From positions 1 to 64,000 of the forward strand of contig JAGOJY010000009.1 in assembly GCA_017994815.1 (NCBI GenBank): a stretch of 64,000 nucleotides of DNA. The letters are read 5' to 3'. The notes under the pieces are model-generated. The model ran no database searches and was not told the origin of the DNA. It saw nothing but the letters and a program-made list of their open reading frames with translations. Shown here piece by piece: positions 51,285 through 60,541 of the stretch; within the stretch, counting starts at the first letter, position 1; each line of letters starts with the position of its first letter. Source of the DNA: Acidobacteriota bacterium. GTDB lineage: Bacteria > Acidobacteriota > Polarisedimenticolia > J045. Made by a program: the position numbers and the translations under genes.

Positions 51285-54200
51285 GGCCGCGGGCGGACAT
51301 CGCGGCCGCGTGCCTCGCGATCGCGGCGGGCCTCGCGATCGCGCTCCCGCCCGAGGTGCACCCGGAGAGCGGCCCGGCGCTCGCGCTGCTGCTCGCGGCC
51401 GGGCTCCTCGCCTGCGGCACGCTCTCGCGCCTCGGGCCGGTGCTGGCGGCGTTCGGATTGGCGCTGTTCAACGTCGCCGCGTCGTTCGCCCCCGGTCGCA
51501 CGGCGGAAACGCTGATGCGCGCGACGCTCGCCGCCGCCGCGTTCTACCTCGCGGTGCGCGTCGCGCGCGACCAGCGCCGCTGGGCGCTGGCGGCGCTCGC
51601 GGCCGCCGGCGCGGGGCTCGGCGCGCTGGCCCTGGTGCAGCGGGCCGGGCTCCTCGCGAGCGAGGCCGCCACGGCGCGCGAACTCGGTCTCGCCGCCGAG
51701 GTCGTCACGCGCCTCGAGGCGAACCGCGCGTTCGGGACGCACGCGGTGCCGTCTTCCCTCGCCGGCGCGCTCGTGATCGCGCTGGCCGCCGTGGGCGCGC
51801 TCCTGGCGACCGGGACGCGGCGCTGGCCCGCCTACGCCGCGGCGGCGCTCGCGGCGGCGGGCCTCGTCGCGACCGCGTCGTTCGGCGGCCTGGTCGGGCT
51901 CGCGGCCGGCGCGCTGGTGCTCGTTGCCGGCCGGCCGCACGCGCGGCGCTGGCTCGCGGTCACCGTCGCGGGGGCGCTCGCGGCCTGCGCCCTGTTCGCC
52001 GCGCTGCGCCCGGTGCCCGCGTTCGACCTCGGCCGGCCGGACAACCCGCTCGTCCTGCGGGCCGGCAACTGGCGCGGGGCCGCGCTGGCCGCGCTGCGCG
52101 GGCCATTCGCCGGGACCGGGCTCGGCAGCTTCGGCGCGCTCTACCCGGCGGTGCGCCGCGCCGGCGATTCCGAAACGTTGTACGCGCACAACTCGTGGCT
52201 GCAGCTCGCGGCGGAAGGCGGGATCCCCGCGCTCGCGCTGCTCGCGGCGGCGGCGGTCCTGCTCGCGCGGCGCGCCCGGGCCACGATCCTGCCCGAGGCG
52301 CGCTGGGCGCTCGCCGGGACCGTGGCGTTCGCCGCGCAAAACCTGTTCGACTTCACCGCGTACCTGCCGGGGATCGCCGTGCCAGCCGCGCTCATGGCGG
52401 CGTCGGCGTTCCGCGACCGGCCCCCGGAACCGTCCGCGGGCCGGCGCTTGCTCGCGCGCGACCGGCTGGGGGCGACGGCGCTCGCCGGCGCGCTGCTCGT
52501 CATGGCGGTGATGTGGTCGGGCGAGGCGCTGGTGCGCCGGGCGCTCGAGCGGGCCGCGGCGTCACCGTCACCCGCGGCGGCCGTCGACGTGCTGAGGGCG
52601 GCCACGCTCGCGCCGTGGAGCCCGACGCTGGGCCTGCGCGCGGGCCGGCTGGCGCTGGCGGCCGGCGATGCCCGCGGCGCCGCGCGCATGGCCGAGCACC
52701 TGGCGCGGATCGACCCCGAGTCGCCCGCGCCGCGCCACCTGATGGCCGATGCGCGGCTGGAGCAGAAGCAGCCGGCCGACGCCTGGCGCGCGTACGGGCG
52801 CGCGCTGGAGCGGCACCCGGCCGATGCCGAGATCCGGCACGAGATGGAGGCTGTCGAGGCCGCGCTGCGCGCGGGCGGGCTGGGACAGCAGCCGCTGGAG
52901 TACGGCGGCGAGGCGCTGCCGCCCGAAAGGCCGTGGCGCGGCTGGGAGCAGGCGCTGCTTCTGGCCGGCGCGGCGCTCGCGCTGGGCGTCGTCGCGCGCT
53001 GGCTGCAGGGCGGCGCGGCGGCGGGCGAGGCGCTGGCGATGGCGCTCCTGCTGCTGTACGTCGCGTGGGGCGAGGGCGGTGCGCTGCCGGGCGCCCGGCT
53101 GGGCCGGCAGTTGATCCTCGTCGCCGGGCTGCTGGCGCTCCTGTTCCCGGTCGGCCGCATCGCGGTGCTGCACCCGCTGCTGCGGCGCGGGCCGGGGCAC
53201 GCCGTGCGCGCCCCGGGCGGCGGCGGTCTGCGCGAAGCGGGGCGCCGCGCGCTGCGCTGGCCGCGCGTGGTGCACGTGGCCGGCGGGCGCGGCGAGATCC
53301 CGCGCGGGCCGCTGCTCGCGGTCGTGCCCGCCGCCGCGTGGGCGGCCGGCTCGGCGGCGCTCGCGCCGGACCGCGCCGGCGCGAGGGACGGGCTCCTCGC
53401 CCTCGTCGCCGCGCTCTGCCTCGTCCCGCTGTCGTGGGGCCTCGCGCGCCGCAGCGTGCGTTGGCCGCGCGCCGCGCTCGTCCTGTTCGCGGTCTCGGCG
53501 AGCGCTCTGGCGCTGTTGTGGTGCGCCCAGCAGGTCGCGATCTGGGCGGGCCTCGATCTCTCGGCGGCCGCCGCGCCGTTCCGCGTTCCGCTCGGCCGGC
53601 GACCCGCCGCCGATTTCCTGCACGCGGGTCACCTCGGCAGCTTCCTGCTGGCCGCGGGGCTCGGAGTCGTCGCCGCGGCGCTGGCCGGGGCGCGCTCGCG
53701 GGCGCTGGCGTCGTGGGGCGCGTTGCTGGCGGTGCTCGGGCTGGCACAGGGCGCGCGCGCCACGTTCGTCGGCCTGCTCGTGGCCGGGCTGGCGCTGGGC
53801 TGGTGCGGCGCGCACTCCGCGCGCGCCCGCCGCGCCATGCTCGCCGTGCTCGTGGCCGGCGCCATCGTCGGCGCGGCCGGGATGGCGCTGCGGTTCTCCA
53901 CCGGCACGCCCTTCGCGTGGAGCCGGCTCGGCATCTGGGGTGCCGCGACCCGCGCCGCGGTGCAGCGCCCGTGGTTCGGTTTCGGGCCCGGCGGTTTCGC
54001 GGCGCTGGGGCCGAACTACGCCTTCGCCGACCCGGGGTCGGACCCGGTGAGCGTCTACGGGCGCGCGTTCCGCGGACCGCACTCCGATGCGCTCGGATGC
54101 GTGCTGGGCCTCGGCGTCCCCGGCGCGCTGATGCTGCTCGCCGCGCTCGGCTGGCTGGCATCGGTCGCCCTGCGCACCGCGCGCAAGCGCTGGGGCACGG

Positions 54201-55045
54201 AGCCGTTCGTCGCCGGCGCGACCGCGGCAGTGGCGGTGCTCGCGGGACACGCGCTGGCCGACGACCTGTTCGGCGAGCGGCCGGCGACGGCCGTCGTGGC
54301 GGCGATCCTGCTCGGCGCGGCCGCGGGCCGCCGCGGGTCGCGCATTCCCGCGTGGCGCCCCTCGACCCCGGCGCGCTTCGCGATCGCGGTCGGCGTCGTG
54401 ACGGCGCTGTTCGCGGGCGAGGTGCTCCCGTGGGCCGCCTACCGCCTTGCCGCGACCGGCGCGCCGGTCGGCGCCGCGGCCCTCGACCCCGCGCGCGCCG
54501 GGTTCTGGATCGAGGCCGCGCGCGCGGCGCGCGGAGCACCGCTGCCGCACCTGTCGCTGGCGCTCGACCGCACCGGCCGCGCCGTGCAGGCGGTCCCGGA
54601 GAGTGCCGCCGCCTGGGCCGAGCGGGCGCTCGTCCTCGATGCGGCATGCCGCGGTCCGCTCGCCGAGCGCGACACCTGCCGCGCGGCGCTGCGGGCCTGG
54701 GACGAGGCGCTCGAACGGCGCCCGCACGACGCGATCGCGATGCGCCACCGGGCGCGGCTCGCGCTGCTCACCGGCCGGCCGCGCGAGGCGGGCGAGGGTT
54801 TCGAGCGCGCCGTCGCGACCGAGCCGAACTACCTCGGGGCGCGGGCCGACCTCGTGCGCTGGCTCGCCGAGCAGGGCCGTCTCGCCGACTCGCGCGCGCA
54901 GTTCGAAGAGCTGCGGCGCCGCGCGGCGCGGCTGAAGGACGCGCCGGTGACCTCGGGGTACGACGCCGCGCTCTTGACCGTCACGGCCGACGAGATCGCG
55001 CGGGCGCAGTTCGCCGCCGCCGGCTCCGCGGGACCGGCGCGGTGA
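51281..55045 (+). CDS. Tandem O-antigen ligase/polymerase-like protein with TPR segments (1254 aa)
   Basis: This very large membrane protein contains two Wzy_C (O-antigen ligase/polymerase) modules in one chain. The first (about residues 1-415) carries GTGLGSFGALYP (about 278-289) and YAHNSWLQLAAEGG. The second, centred near 890-940, carries FGFGPGGFAALGPNYAF and GPHSDALGCVLGLGVPG. Each module is followed by a helical, TPR-like stretch (about 425-545 and 1080-1250). Members of this superfamily ligate or polymerise undecaprenyl-linked glycans; a pilin-glycosylating version exists in Neisseria/Pseudomonas-type systems. The gene begins at GTG 51281 and overlaps the glycosyltransferase gene by four bases. 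Confidence 0.8.
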   Translation: MRPRADIAAACLAIAAGLAIALPPEVHPESGPALALLLAAGLLACGTLSRLGPVLAAFGLALFNVAASFAPGRTAETLMRATLAAAAFYLAVRVARDQRRWALAALAAAGAGLGALALVQRAGLLASEAATARELGLAAEVVTRLEANRAFGTHAVPSSLAGALVIALAAVGALLATGTRRWPAYAAAALAAAGLVATASFGGLVGLAAGALVLVAGRPHARRWLAVTVAGALAACALFAALRPVPAFDLGRPDNPLVLRAGNWRGAALAALRGPFAGTGLGSFGALYPAVRRAGDSETLYAHNSWLQLAAEGGIPALALLAAAAVLLARRARATILPEARWALAGTVAFAAQNLFDFTAYLPGIAVPAALMAASAFRDRPPEPSAGRRLLARDRLGATALAGALLVMAVMWSGEALVRRALERAAASPSPAAAVDVLRAATLAPWSPTLGLRAGRLALAAGDARGAARMAEHLARIDPESPAPRHLMADARLEQKQPADAWRAYGRALERHPADAEIRHEMEAVEAALRAGGLGQQPLEYGGEALPPERPWRGWEQALLLAGAALALGVVARWLQGGAAAGEALAMALLLLYVAWGEGGALPGARLGRQLILVAGLLALLFPVGRIAVLHPLLRRGPGHAVRAPGGGGLREAGRRALRWPRVVHVAGGRGEIPRGPLLAVVPAAAWAAGSAALAPDRAGARDGLLALVAALCLVPLSWGLARRSVRWPRAALVLFAVSASALALLWCAQQVAIWAGLDLSAAAAPFRVPLGRRPAADFLHAGHLGSFLLAAGLGVVAAALAGARSRALASWGALLAVLGLAQGARATFVGLLVAGLALGWCGAHSARARRAMLAVLVAGAIVGAAGMALRFSTGTPFAWSRLGIWGAATRAAVQRPWFGFGPGGFAALGPNYAFADPGSDPVSVYGRAFRGPHSDALGCVLGLGVPGALMLLAALGWLASVALRTARKRWGTEPFVAGATAAVAVLAGHALADDLFGERPATAVVAAILLGAAAGRRGSRIPAWRPSTPARFAIAVGVVTALFAGEVLPWAAYRLAATGAPVGAAALDPARAGFWIEAARAARGAPLPHLSLALDRTGRAVQAVPESAAAWAERALVLDAACRGPLAERDTCRAALRAWDEALERRPHDAIAMRHRARLALLTGRPREAGEGFERAVATEPNYLGARADLVRWLAEQGRLADSRAQFEELRRRAARLKDAPVTSGYDAALLTVTADEIARAQFAAAGSAGPAR

Positions 55046-56013
55046 GTCTCGTCAGCGTCGTGGTCCTCACGTGGAACTCGCGCGAACTCGTGGCCGGGGC
55101 GCTCGACTCGGCCCTGGCGCAGGGCTGGTCGCCGATCGAGGTGATCGTCTGCGACAACGCGTCCGACGACGACACCCCGGCCGCCGTCGCCGCGCGCTTT
55201 CGCGACCGCGTGCGCCTGGCGTGCCTCGAGCGGAACTTCGGCTACGCCGGCGGGTACAACCGCGCGCTGGCGCTCGCCTCCGGCGATTTCGTCCTCGCGC
55301 TCAACCCCGACGTGCGGCTCGCGCCCGACTTCCTCGAGTGCGCGATGCCGGCGTTCGACGATCCGCGGGTCGGGATCGTCGCCGGGCGCCTCGTGCGCCC
55401 GGGCGGGGAGGTGGACAGCAGCGGGCAGTTCCTCGGCCGCTCGCGGCGCACGCTCGACCGCGGGTTCGGCCAGCCGCACGATCCCGCGCGCGACCGCGCC
55501 GGCGCCGTGCTCTCCGCCTGCGGCGCGGCGGCGCTGTACCGCCGGGCGATGATCGACGACGTGTCCGACGGCGCCGAGCTGTTCGACGAGGACTACTTCG
55601 CGTACCACGAGGACCTGGAGCTGGGCTGGCGCGCGTGGCGCGCCGGCTGGCGCGCGGTCCACGTACCGGGCGCCGTGGCCGAGCACCTGCGCGGCGGCGG
55701 CCGGCGCCGGCCGCTGTTGCGCGACAAGCCGCCCGCCGTGGTCGCGCACATCGTGAAGAACCGCTGGCTCGCCATGCTGCGGCACGACCGGGCCGGCGCC
55801 GTGGTGGCCGACCTGCCGTGGATCGCGGCGCGCGACCTCGCGCTGGCGTTGCTCGTGCTGGCGCCGCGCCCGGCGGCCGTGCGCGAGCTGTGGCGTGCGC
55901 GCGGCGCGTTCGGCCGCGCGCGCGAGAAGCGCCGCGCCGACCGCGCGCGCTCCGGGGCCTGGGGCGCGTGGCGGCAGGACGTCCCGCCGCGCGGCGAGTG
56001 GGAGGCGACGTGA
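55042..56013 (+). CDS. Family 2 glycosyltransferase
   Basis: The 323-residue protein has a GT-A fold: VSVVVLTWNSRELVAGAL at the N-terminus, the nucleotide-binding CDNASDDDT (Asp-rich) segment, then NFGYAGGYNRAL and ALNPDVRL carrying the DXD-like motif, and DEDYFAYHEDLELGWRAWRAGWR near residues 178-200, which is typical of rhamnosyl- and WbbL-like transferases. The C-terminal part is basic and amphipathic. It is probably a peripheral enzyme adding a sugar to the undecaprenyl-linked glycan that the flanking genes start and finish. Confidence 0.88.
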   Translation: MSLVSVVVLTWNSRELVAGALDSALAQGWSPIEVIVCDNASDDDTPAAVAARFRDRVRLACLERNFGYAGGYNRALALASGDFVLALNPDVRLAPDFLECAMPAFDDPRVGIVAGRLVRPGGEVDSSGQFLGRSRRTLDRGFGQPHDPARDRAGAVLSACGAAALYRRAMIDDVSDGAELFDEDYFAYHEDLELGWRAWRAGWRAVHVPGAVAEHLRGGGRRRPLLRDKPPAVVAHIVKNRWLAMLRHDRAGAVVADLPWIAARDLALALLVLAPRPAAVRELWRARGAFGRAREKRRADRARSGAWGAWRQDVPPRGEWEAT

Positions 56014-57026
56014 GCCCGGAGACGACCAACGCCCTGCTCGCGGCGGCCGCGTTCGCGCTGGCGTGGGTCACCGCGCGCGTGACCACGCCGCGGCTGATCG
56101 AGGCCGCGGGCCGCCTCGGGATCGTGGACCGGCCCGACGGGCGGCTCAAGCAGCAGAAGCGGCCGGTGCCGTACCTCGGCGGGATCGCCGTCGCGCTCGG
56201 CGTGCTCGTGGCGCTCGGCATCACCTACCGCTTCGAGCAGCAGCTCCTGGCGATCCTGCTCTCCGGCTCGATCGTGCTCGTGCTCGGTCTCGTGGACGAC
56301 CTCGGCTCGCTCAGCCCGCAGGCCAAGCTGGCCGGCCAGTTGCTCGCCACGCTGGCGCTGATCAAGGCCGGGGTGTTCATCAAGCTCGTCTTCCTGCCGT
56401 GGTGGGTGACGATCCCGGCGACGATCCTGTGGATGCTGGCCGCGACCAACGCCTTCAACCTGATCGACGTCATGGACGGCCTGTCGAGCGGCGTCGGCGC
56501 CGTGGCGGCGCTGTTCTTCGGCGCGATCGCCTTCGCCGCCGGGCTCGGACCGACGGCGTTCCTCGGCGCGGCCCTGGCCGGCGCGCTGCTCGGCTTCCGC
56601 CACTACAACGTCGAGCCGGCGCGGATCTACCTCGGCGACACCGGCAGCCTGTTCAGCGGTTTCGTGCTCGGGGCCCTGGCGATCGTCAACCACTACACCG
56701 TCGTGCACCGGCTGGCGGCGATCGTCCCGCTCTTGATCCTCGCGGTGCCGCTGTTCGACATGCTGTTCGTGATGTGGGTCCGCTGGCGCCGCGGGCTGCC
56801 GGTCATGCTCGGCAGCCCCGACCACGTCGCGCTGCGGCTGCGCAAGTGGCGCCTGTCCACCCGCGCCACGGTGCGGGTCAACGTTGCCGTGGCGCTTTTG
56901 GCCGGCACCTCGGGAATCCTGGTGATGGTTGCCCCGCTGCCGTGGGCGATCGGCGTGCTCGCGGTGCTGGCGTCCCTGGCCGTGATTGCCGCGGTCTGGC
57001 TGCGCACGATCGACATGAGCCTCTGA
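56010..57026 (+). CDS. Polyprenyl-phosphate N-acetylhexosamine-1-phosphate transferase (WecA/MraY family)
   Basis: This integral membrane enzyme starts glycan assembly by moving a sugar-phosphate from a UDP-sugar to undecaprenyl phosphate. The 338-residue protein has about ten transmembrane helices. The family signatures are visible: DRPDGRLKQQKRPVPYLGG, LVLGLVDDLGSL (aspartate pair), the ATNAFNLIDVMDGLSSGV segment, and RIYLGDTGSLFSGFVLG. The histidine/arginine motif near SPDHVALRL points to the WecA/TagO branch rather than MraY. It overlaps the glycosyltransferase gene by four bases. Confidence 0.92.
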   Translation: MSPETTNALLAAAAFALAWVTARVTTPRLIEAAGRLGIVDRPDGRLKQQKRPVPYLGGIAVALGVLVALGITYRFEQQLLAILLSGSIVLVLGLVDDLGSLSPQAKLAGQLLATLALIKAGVFIKLVFLPWWVTIPATILWMLAATNAFNLIDVMDGLSSGVGAVAALFFGAIAFAAGLGPTAFLGAALAGALLGFRHYNVEPARIYLGDTGSLFSGFVLGALAIVNHYTVVHRLAAIVPLLILAVPLFDMLFVMWVRWRRGLPVMLGSPDHVALRLRKWRLSTRATVRVNVAVALLAGTSGILVMVAPLPWAIGVLAVLASLAVIAAVWLRTIDMSL

Positions 57027-57230
57027 TCCCTGTTTTTCCGTGATCGTGGCGTCGTCGCCGTGCAAGTGGAGGAACGCCGTCCCGTCGCGGCCGATCACGC
57101 GCGACCCGGCCGGGACCGGCGCCCGCCCGACGTGACAGGACCGGTGTCCGGCCGTACTGTCGAACGTGGGCAGCGGCTCCCCCGAACTCAACGCGCGGGC
57201 GGGCATGGCCGCGAGCGAGGCAGCGCGACG

Positions 57231-57671
57231 ATGCAAGCGGAAACCGGTCGATCCCGCTGGGTGCTGTGGGCGCTGCTCGTCGGCTCCGTGCTCGTGGCGC
57301 CTTGGATCCTGTGGAACTGCGGGACGGGCGAGGCGTCGGCGGTCCCATGGCGGACCGACTTCGGCGCCGCGATCGACGAGGCGCGCGAAAGCGGCAAGCC
57401 GGTCCTGGTCGGCTTCACCGCCGCGTGGTGCCCGCCGTGCAAGGTCATGAAACGCGAGGTGTGGCCCGATCCGGACGTGGGCGCGGCGGCGGCCGGGTAC
57501 GTTCCGGTGCTGATCGACGTCGATGCGCCCGGGAATGCCGCGGTCACCCGCCGTTACGGCGTCCGCGGCATCCCGACGATCCTCATCCTCGATGCGGAGG
57601 GACGCGTCCTGCGCGAGGGCGGGTTCATGTCCCGGGCCGACATGATCGAGTTCCTCGCGAACGAAGCCTAG
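57231..57671 (+). CDS. Membrane-anchored thioredoxin-like protein
   Basis: The 146-residue protein has an N-terminal signal anchor (about residues 9-28) and then a thioredoxin fold with VGFTAAWCPPCKVMKREVW, where WCPPCK carries the redox-active CXXC. The YGVRGIPTILILD segment contains the cis-proline expected for the fold. It probably works in the periplasm as a DsbD-gamma-like or TlpA-like thiol reductase or holdase. The ATG at 57231 follows a GAGGCAGCG site; upstream ATGs lie in low-quality sequence. Confidence 0.88.
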   Translation: MQAETGRSRWVLWALLVGSVLVAPWILWNCGTGEASAVPWRTDFGAAIDEARESGKPVLVGFTAAWCPPCKVMKREVWPDPDVGAAAAGYVPVLIDVDAPGNAAVTRRYGVRGIPTILILDAEGRVLREGGFMSRADMIEFLANEA

Positions 57672-57800
57672 GTCGGGTCGTTTACCGGTCCCGCGATCGC
57701 AATTAATCGCGTCCGGCCCGGGGACGCGTTAGAATGCGCGCCGCACCTCCCCCTCCCGTGCTGCCGACCGCGTTTGTTTCCGCGGGGAGCCCCCGGCGGC

Positions 57801-59147
57801 ATGAGCCCGACCTCGAGAATCGGCATCCGCGCCGAAGACAAGAACATCTGGGAACGACGTGTCCCTCTGACCCCCCACGCCGTCATGGACCTGGCCGAGC
57901 ACGGCGTCGAGGTCTGGGTCGAGCGCTTCCCGCGCCGGGCCTTCCTCGACGAGGACTACGAGGCGGCCGGGGCGCGCATGGTGGACGACGTCACGCCCTG
58001 CGAGCTGGTGCTCGGGATCAAGGAGATCCCGGTCGAGCACTTCCGGCGGGGCAGCGCGTACATGTTCTTCTCGCACACGATCAAGGGGCAGCCGCACAAC
58101 ATGCCGATGCTGCAGCGGCTGGTCGAGCTGGGCTGCACCTTGTTCGACTACGAGCTGGTGCGGGACGAGGCCGGGCGGCGCCTGATCTTCTTCGGTCGCT
58201 ACGCCGGGCTGGCCGGGATGATCGACACGCTGTCGGTGCTCGGCCACCGGCTGGAGGCGCTCGGGATCGCCAGCCCGTTCTGCGAGGTCGACCAGACCCA
58301 GCTCTATGCCGGTCTCCCCGACGCGCGCGAGGCCGTTGGCCGGCTCGCCGCCCGGATCGCGGGCGAGGGCGTGCCGCTGCAACTCGCACCGCTGGTCGTC
58401 GGCTTCACCGGGTACGGCAACGTCTCGTCGGGAGCGCAGGAGATCTTCGACCTCTTGCCGCACGTGACCGTCGCGCCGGCCGACCTGCCGGCCTTCGTCG
58501 CGCAGAACCCGCGGCTGACGAAGAAGCTGGTCAAAGTCGTCTACCACGAGTGCGACCTGGTGCAGCCGATCGAGGCCGGGCACCCCTTTGACCTGCAGGA
58601 GTACTTCGACCACCCGGAGCGCTACCACTCGACGTTCGATCCGCACCTGGATCTTCTGACCGTCATCGTGAACGGCATCTACTGGACCGAGCGCTACCCG
58701 CGCCTGGCCACGCGCGAGCAGCTCGCCGCCCGCTTCGCGGGCAACCGCCGGCCGCGCCTGCTCGTGGTGGGCGACATCTCCTGCGACGTGAACGGTTCTT
58801 TGGCGTGCACGGTCCGCGACACGGATCCCGGGCACCCCGCTTACGTGTACGACCCGCTCACGGGCGAGTCGCCAGCCGGGTTCGAGGGCCGTGGCGTGAC
58901 CGTGATGGCGGTGTACAACCTGCCGTGCGAGCTGCCGATGGAGGCGTCGGCGGCGTTCAGCACGGTGCTGGCCCCGTTCGTGCCGGCCCTGGCCGCCTGC
59001 GATCTCTCGGCGCCGTTCGCGTCGGCCGGGCTTCCGCCGGAACTCGAGCGCGCGACGATCCTCTGGCGCGGCGAGTTCACCCCCACCTACAGCTACATGC
59101 GCGAGTTCCTGCCCCGGGACATCCCGCGCGAGGAGACGATCCGATGA
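57801..59147 (+). CDS. Lysine-ketoglutarate reductase (saccharopine-forming) domain protein
   Basis: This 448-residue protein begins IGIRAEDKNIWERRVPLTP, the signature of the alanine-dehydrogenase/LKR superfamily, with RRVPLTPH and a GIKE motif. It continues with GFTGYGNVSSGAQEI as the nucleotide-binding loop and DISCDVNGSLACTVRDTDPGHPAYVYDP, typical of the lysine-alpha-ketoglutarate reductase half of plant and animal aminoadipic-semialdehyde synthase. It condenses lysine and 2-oxoglutarate to saccharopine. The saccharopine dehydrogenase is encoded three bases upstream of its stop, in a separate gene. Confidence 0.85.
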   Translation: MSPTSRIGIRAEDKNIWERRVPLTPHAVMDLAEHGVEVWVERFPRRAFLDEDYEAAGARMVDDVTPCELVLGIKEIPVEHFRRGSAYMFFSHTIKGQPHNMPMLQRLVELGCTLFDYELVRDEAGRRLIFFGRYAGLAGMIDTLSVLGHRLEALGIASPFCEVDQTQLYAGLPDAREAVGRLAARIAGEGVPLQLAPLVVGFTGYGNVSSGAQEIFDLLPHVTVAPADLPAFVAQNPRLTKKLVKVVYHECDLVQPIEAGHPFDLQEYFDHPERYHSTFDPHLDLLTVIVNGIYWTERYPRLATREQLAARFAGNRRPRLLVVGDISCDVNGSLACTVRDTDPGHPAYVYDPLTGESPAGFEGRGVTVMAVYNLPCELPMEASAAFSTVLAPFVPALAACDLSAPFASAGLPPELERATILWRGEFTPTYSYMREFLPRDIPREETIR

Positions 59148-60457
59148 AGCAGGTGCTGGTTCTCGGTGCGGGACTGGTCTCGCGCCCGCTCGTGCACTAC
59201 CTGGCCGACCGCGAGAACATCGAGGTCACCGTCGCGACGCGCACGGTGAAGAAGGCCGAGGCGCTGGTCGAGGGCCGCCGCCGCGCCCGCGCCGTCGCGC
59301 TCAACGTGAGCGACGACGCAGCGCTGCACCGGCTGATCGCCGAGCACGACATCGCGATCTCGCTGCTGCCGGCCACCGAGCACGTTCGCGTGGCGCGGCA
59401 CTGCCTCGCGCTGGGCCGGCACATGGCCACGACTTCGTACATCAGCCCGGAGATGCGCGCGCTCGACGCCGAGGCCCGCGCCACGGGCCTGACCTTCCTC
59501 AACGAGTGCGGCGTCGATCCCGGCATCGACCACATGTCGGCGATGCGCGTGATCCACGCGGCGGAGCGCAAGGGCGGGAAGATCGTCGGCTTCCGCTCCT
59601 ACTGCGGCGGGCTGCCGGCCCCCGAGGCCAACACGAACCCGATCGGCTACAAGTTCTCGTGGGCCCCGCGCGGCGTGCTGGTCGCGGCGACCAACCCGGC
59701 GCGGTACCTCGCGAATGGCGAAGTGGTGGACATCCCGGGGGACGAACTGTTTGCCTCGCCGGAGACGGTCAGCGTGCCCGGCGCGGGGACGTTCGAGGGT
59801 TACCCGAACCGCGACAGCATCAGCTACATCGACATGTACGGCCTGAAGGACGTGCGCACGATGTTCCGGGGGACGCTGCGCAATGTCGGGCACTGCGCGT
59901 GCTGGTACCGCTGGGTCAAGCTCGACCTGTTCGCCCGCGAGCCGCGCTTCGACCTCAAGGGCATGACCAAGGCCGGGTTCCTGCGCAGCTTCGTGCCGAA
60001 CCGCGGCGCCGACCTGAAGAAGGCGCTGGCCGAGCGGATGGGCGTCGCGACGGACCACCGCGCCGTCACCAACCTCGAGTGGCTCGGGCTGTTCGAGGAG
60101 GCACCGCTGCCGATCGCAGAGGGCGGCAACGTGGACGTGATGGCGGCCGCGATGCTGGAGAAGTGCCCGTTCGCGCCCGGCGAGCGCGACATGCTGGTGA
60201 TGCAGCACGAGTTCACGATCGAGTACCCGTCTCGCACCGAGAAAAGCCTGGCGACGCTGGTCGACTTCGGCATCCCCGGCGGCGACAGCTCGATGGCGCG
60301 GACGGTGTCGCTGCCGGTCGCGATCGCGGCGCGCATGATCGTGGACGGGCAGATCTCCCGGCGCGGCGTGGTGGCGCCGGTGACGCCGGACCTCTACGAC
60401 CCGATCCTCGACCAACTCGAAACGCTCGGCATCTCGGTCAAGGAATCCGCAGCGTAG
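59144..60457 (+). CDS. Saccharopine dehydrogenase (glutamate-forming)
   Basis: The 437-residue protein opens with VLVLGAGLVSRPLVHYL, the Rossmann motif, and contains NECGVDPGIDHMSAMRVI and SYCGGLPAPEANTNPIGYKFSWAPRG, the conserved stretches of the saccharopine dehydrogenase family. It oxidises saccharopine to 2-aminoadipate 6-semialdehyde and glutamate, completing the route begun by the preceding enzyme. Its ATG overlaps the previous stop by four bases. In eukaryotes the two activities form one polypeptide; here they are split. Confidence 0.92.
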   Translation: MKQVLVLGAGLVSRPLVHYLADRENIEVTVATRTVKKAEALVEGRRRARAVALNVSDDAALHRLIAEHDIAISLLPATEHVRVARHCLALGRHMATTSYISPEMRALDAEARATGLTFLNECGVDPGIDHMSAMRVIHAAERKGGKIVGFRSYCGGLPAPEANTNPIGYKFSWAPRGVLVAATNPARYLANGEVVDIPGDELFASPETVSVPGAGTFEGYPNRDSISYIDMYGLKDVRTMFRGTLRNVGHCACWYRWVKLDLFAREPRFDLKGMTKAGFLRSFVPNRGADLKKALAERMGVATDHRAVTNLEWLGLFEEAPLPIAEGGNVDVMAAAMLEKCPFAPGERDMLVMQHEFTIEYPSRTEKSLATLVDFGIPGGDSSMARTVSLPVAIAARMIVDGQISRRGVVAPVTPDLYDPILDQLETLGISVKESAA

Positions 60458-60510
60458 GCCCGGCACGAGGCACGGTCCGCGCCGCGTGGACCGCATCGCC
60501 GCCGCATGGC

Positions 60511-60531
60511 CGGGCCGCCTGCGGCGGCCCG
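60511..60531. repeat. GGGCCGCC/GGCGGCCC palindrome between convergent genes
   Basis: Nine-base perfect arms (CGGGCCGCC and GGCGGCCCG) with a TGC loop lie between the saccharopine dehydrogenase and CHAT genes. It is a perfect example of the core found at 33641, 40347 and 51140 and could terminate both convergent transcripts. Confidence 0.6.
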
Positions 60532-60541
60532 TACGGTGGGC

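Noticed and set aside
51310..55040. Long alternative plus-strand frame over the Wzy-like gene, reading on into the glycosyltransferase
   Set aside because: The glycosyltransferase motifs appear in this frame only after 55042, where a separate GTG start is available. The upstream part is Arg/Gly/Ala-rich and lacks the Wzy signatures found in the other frame, so no fusion of these two is claimed.
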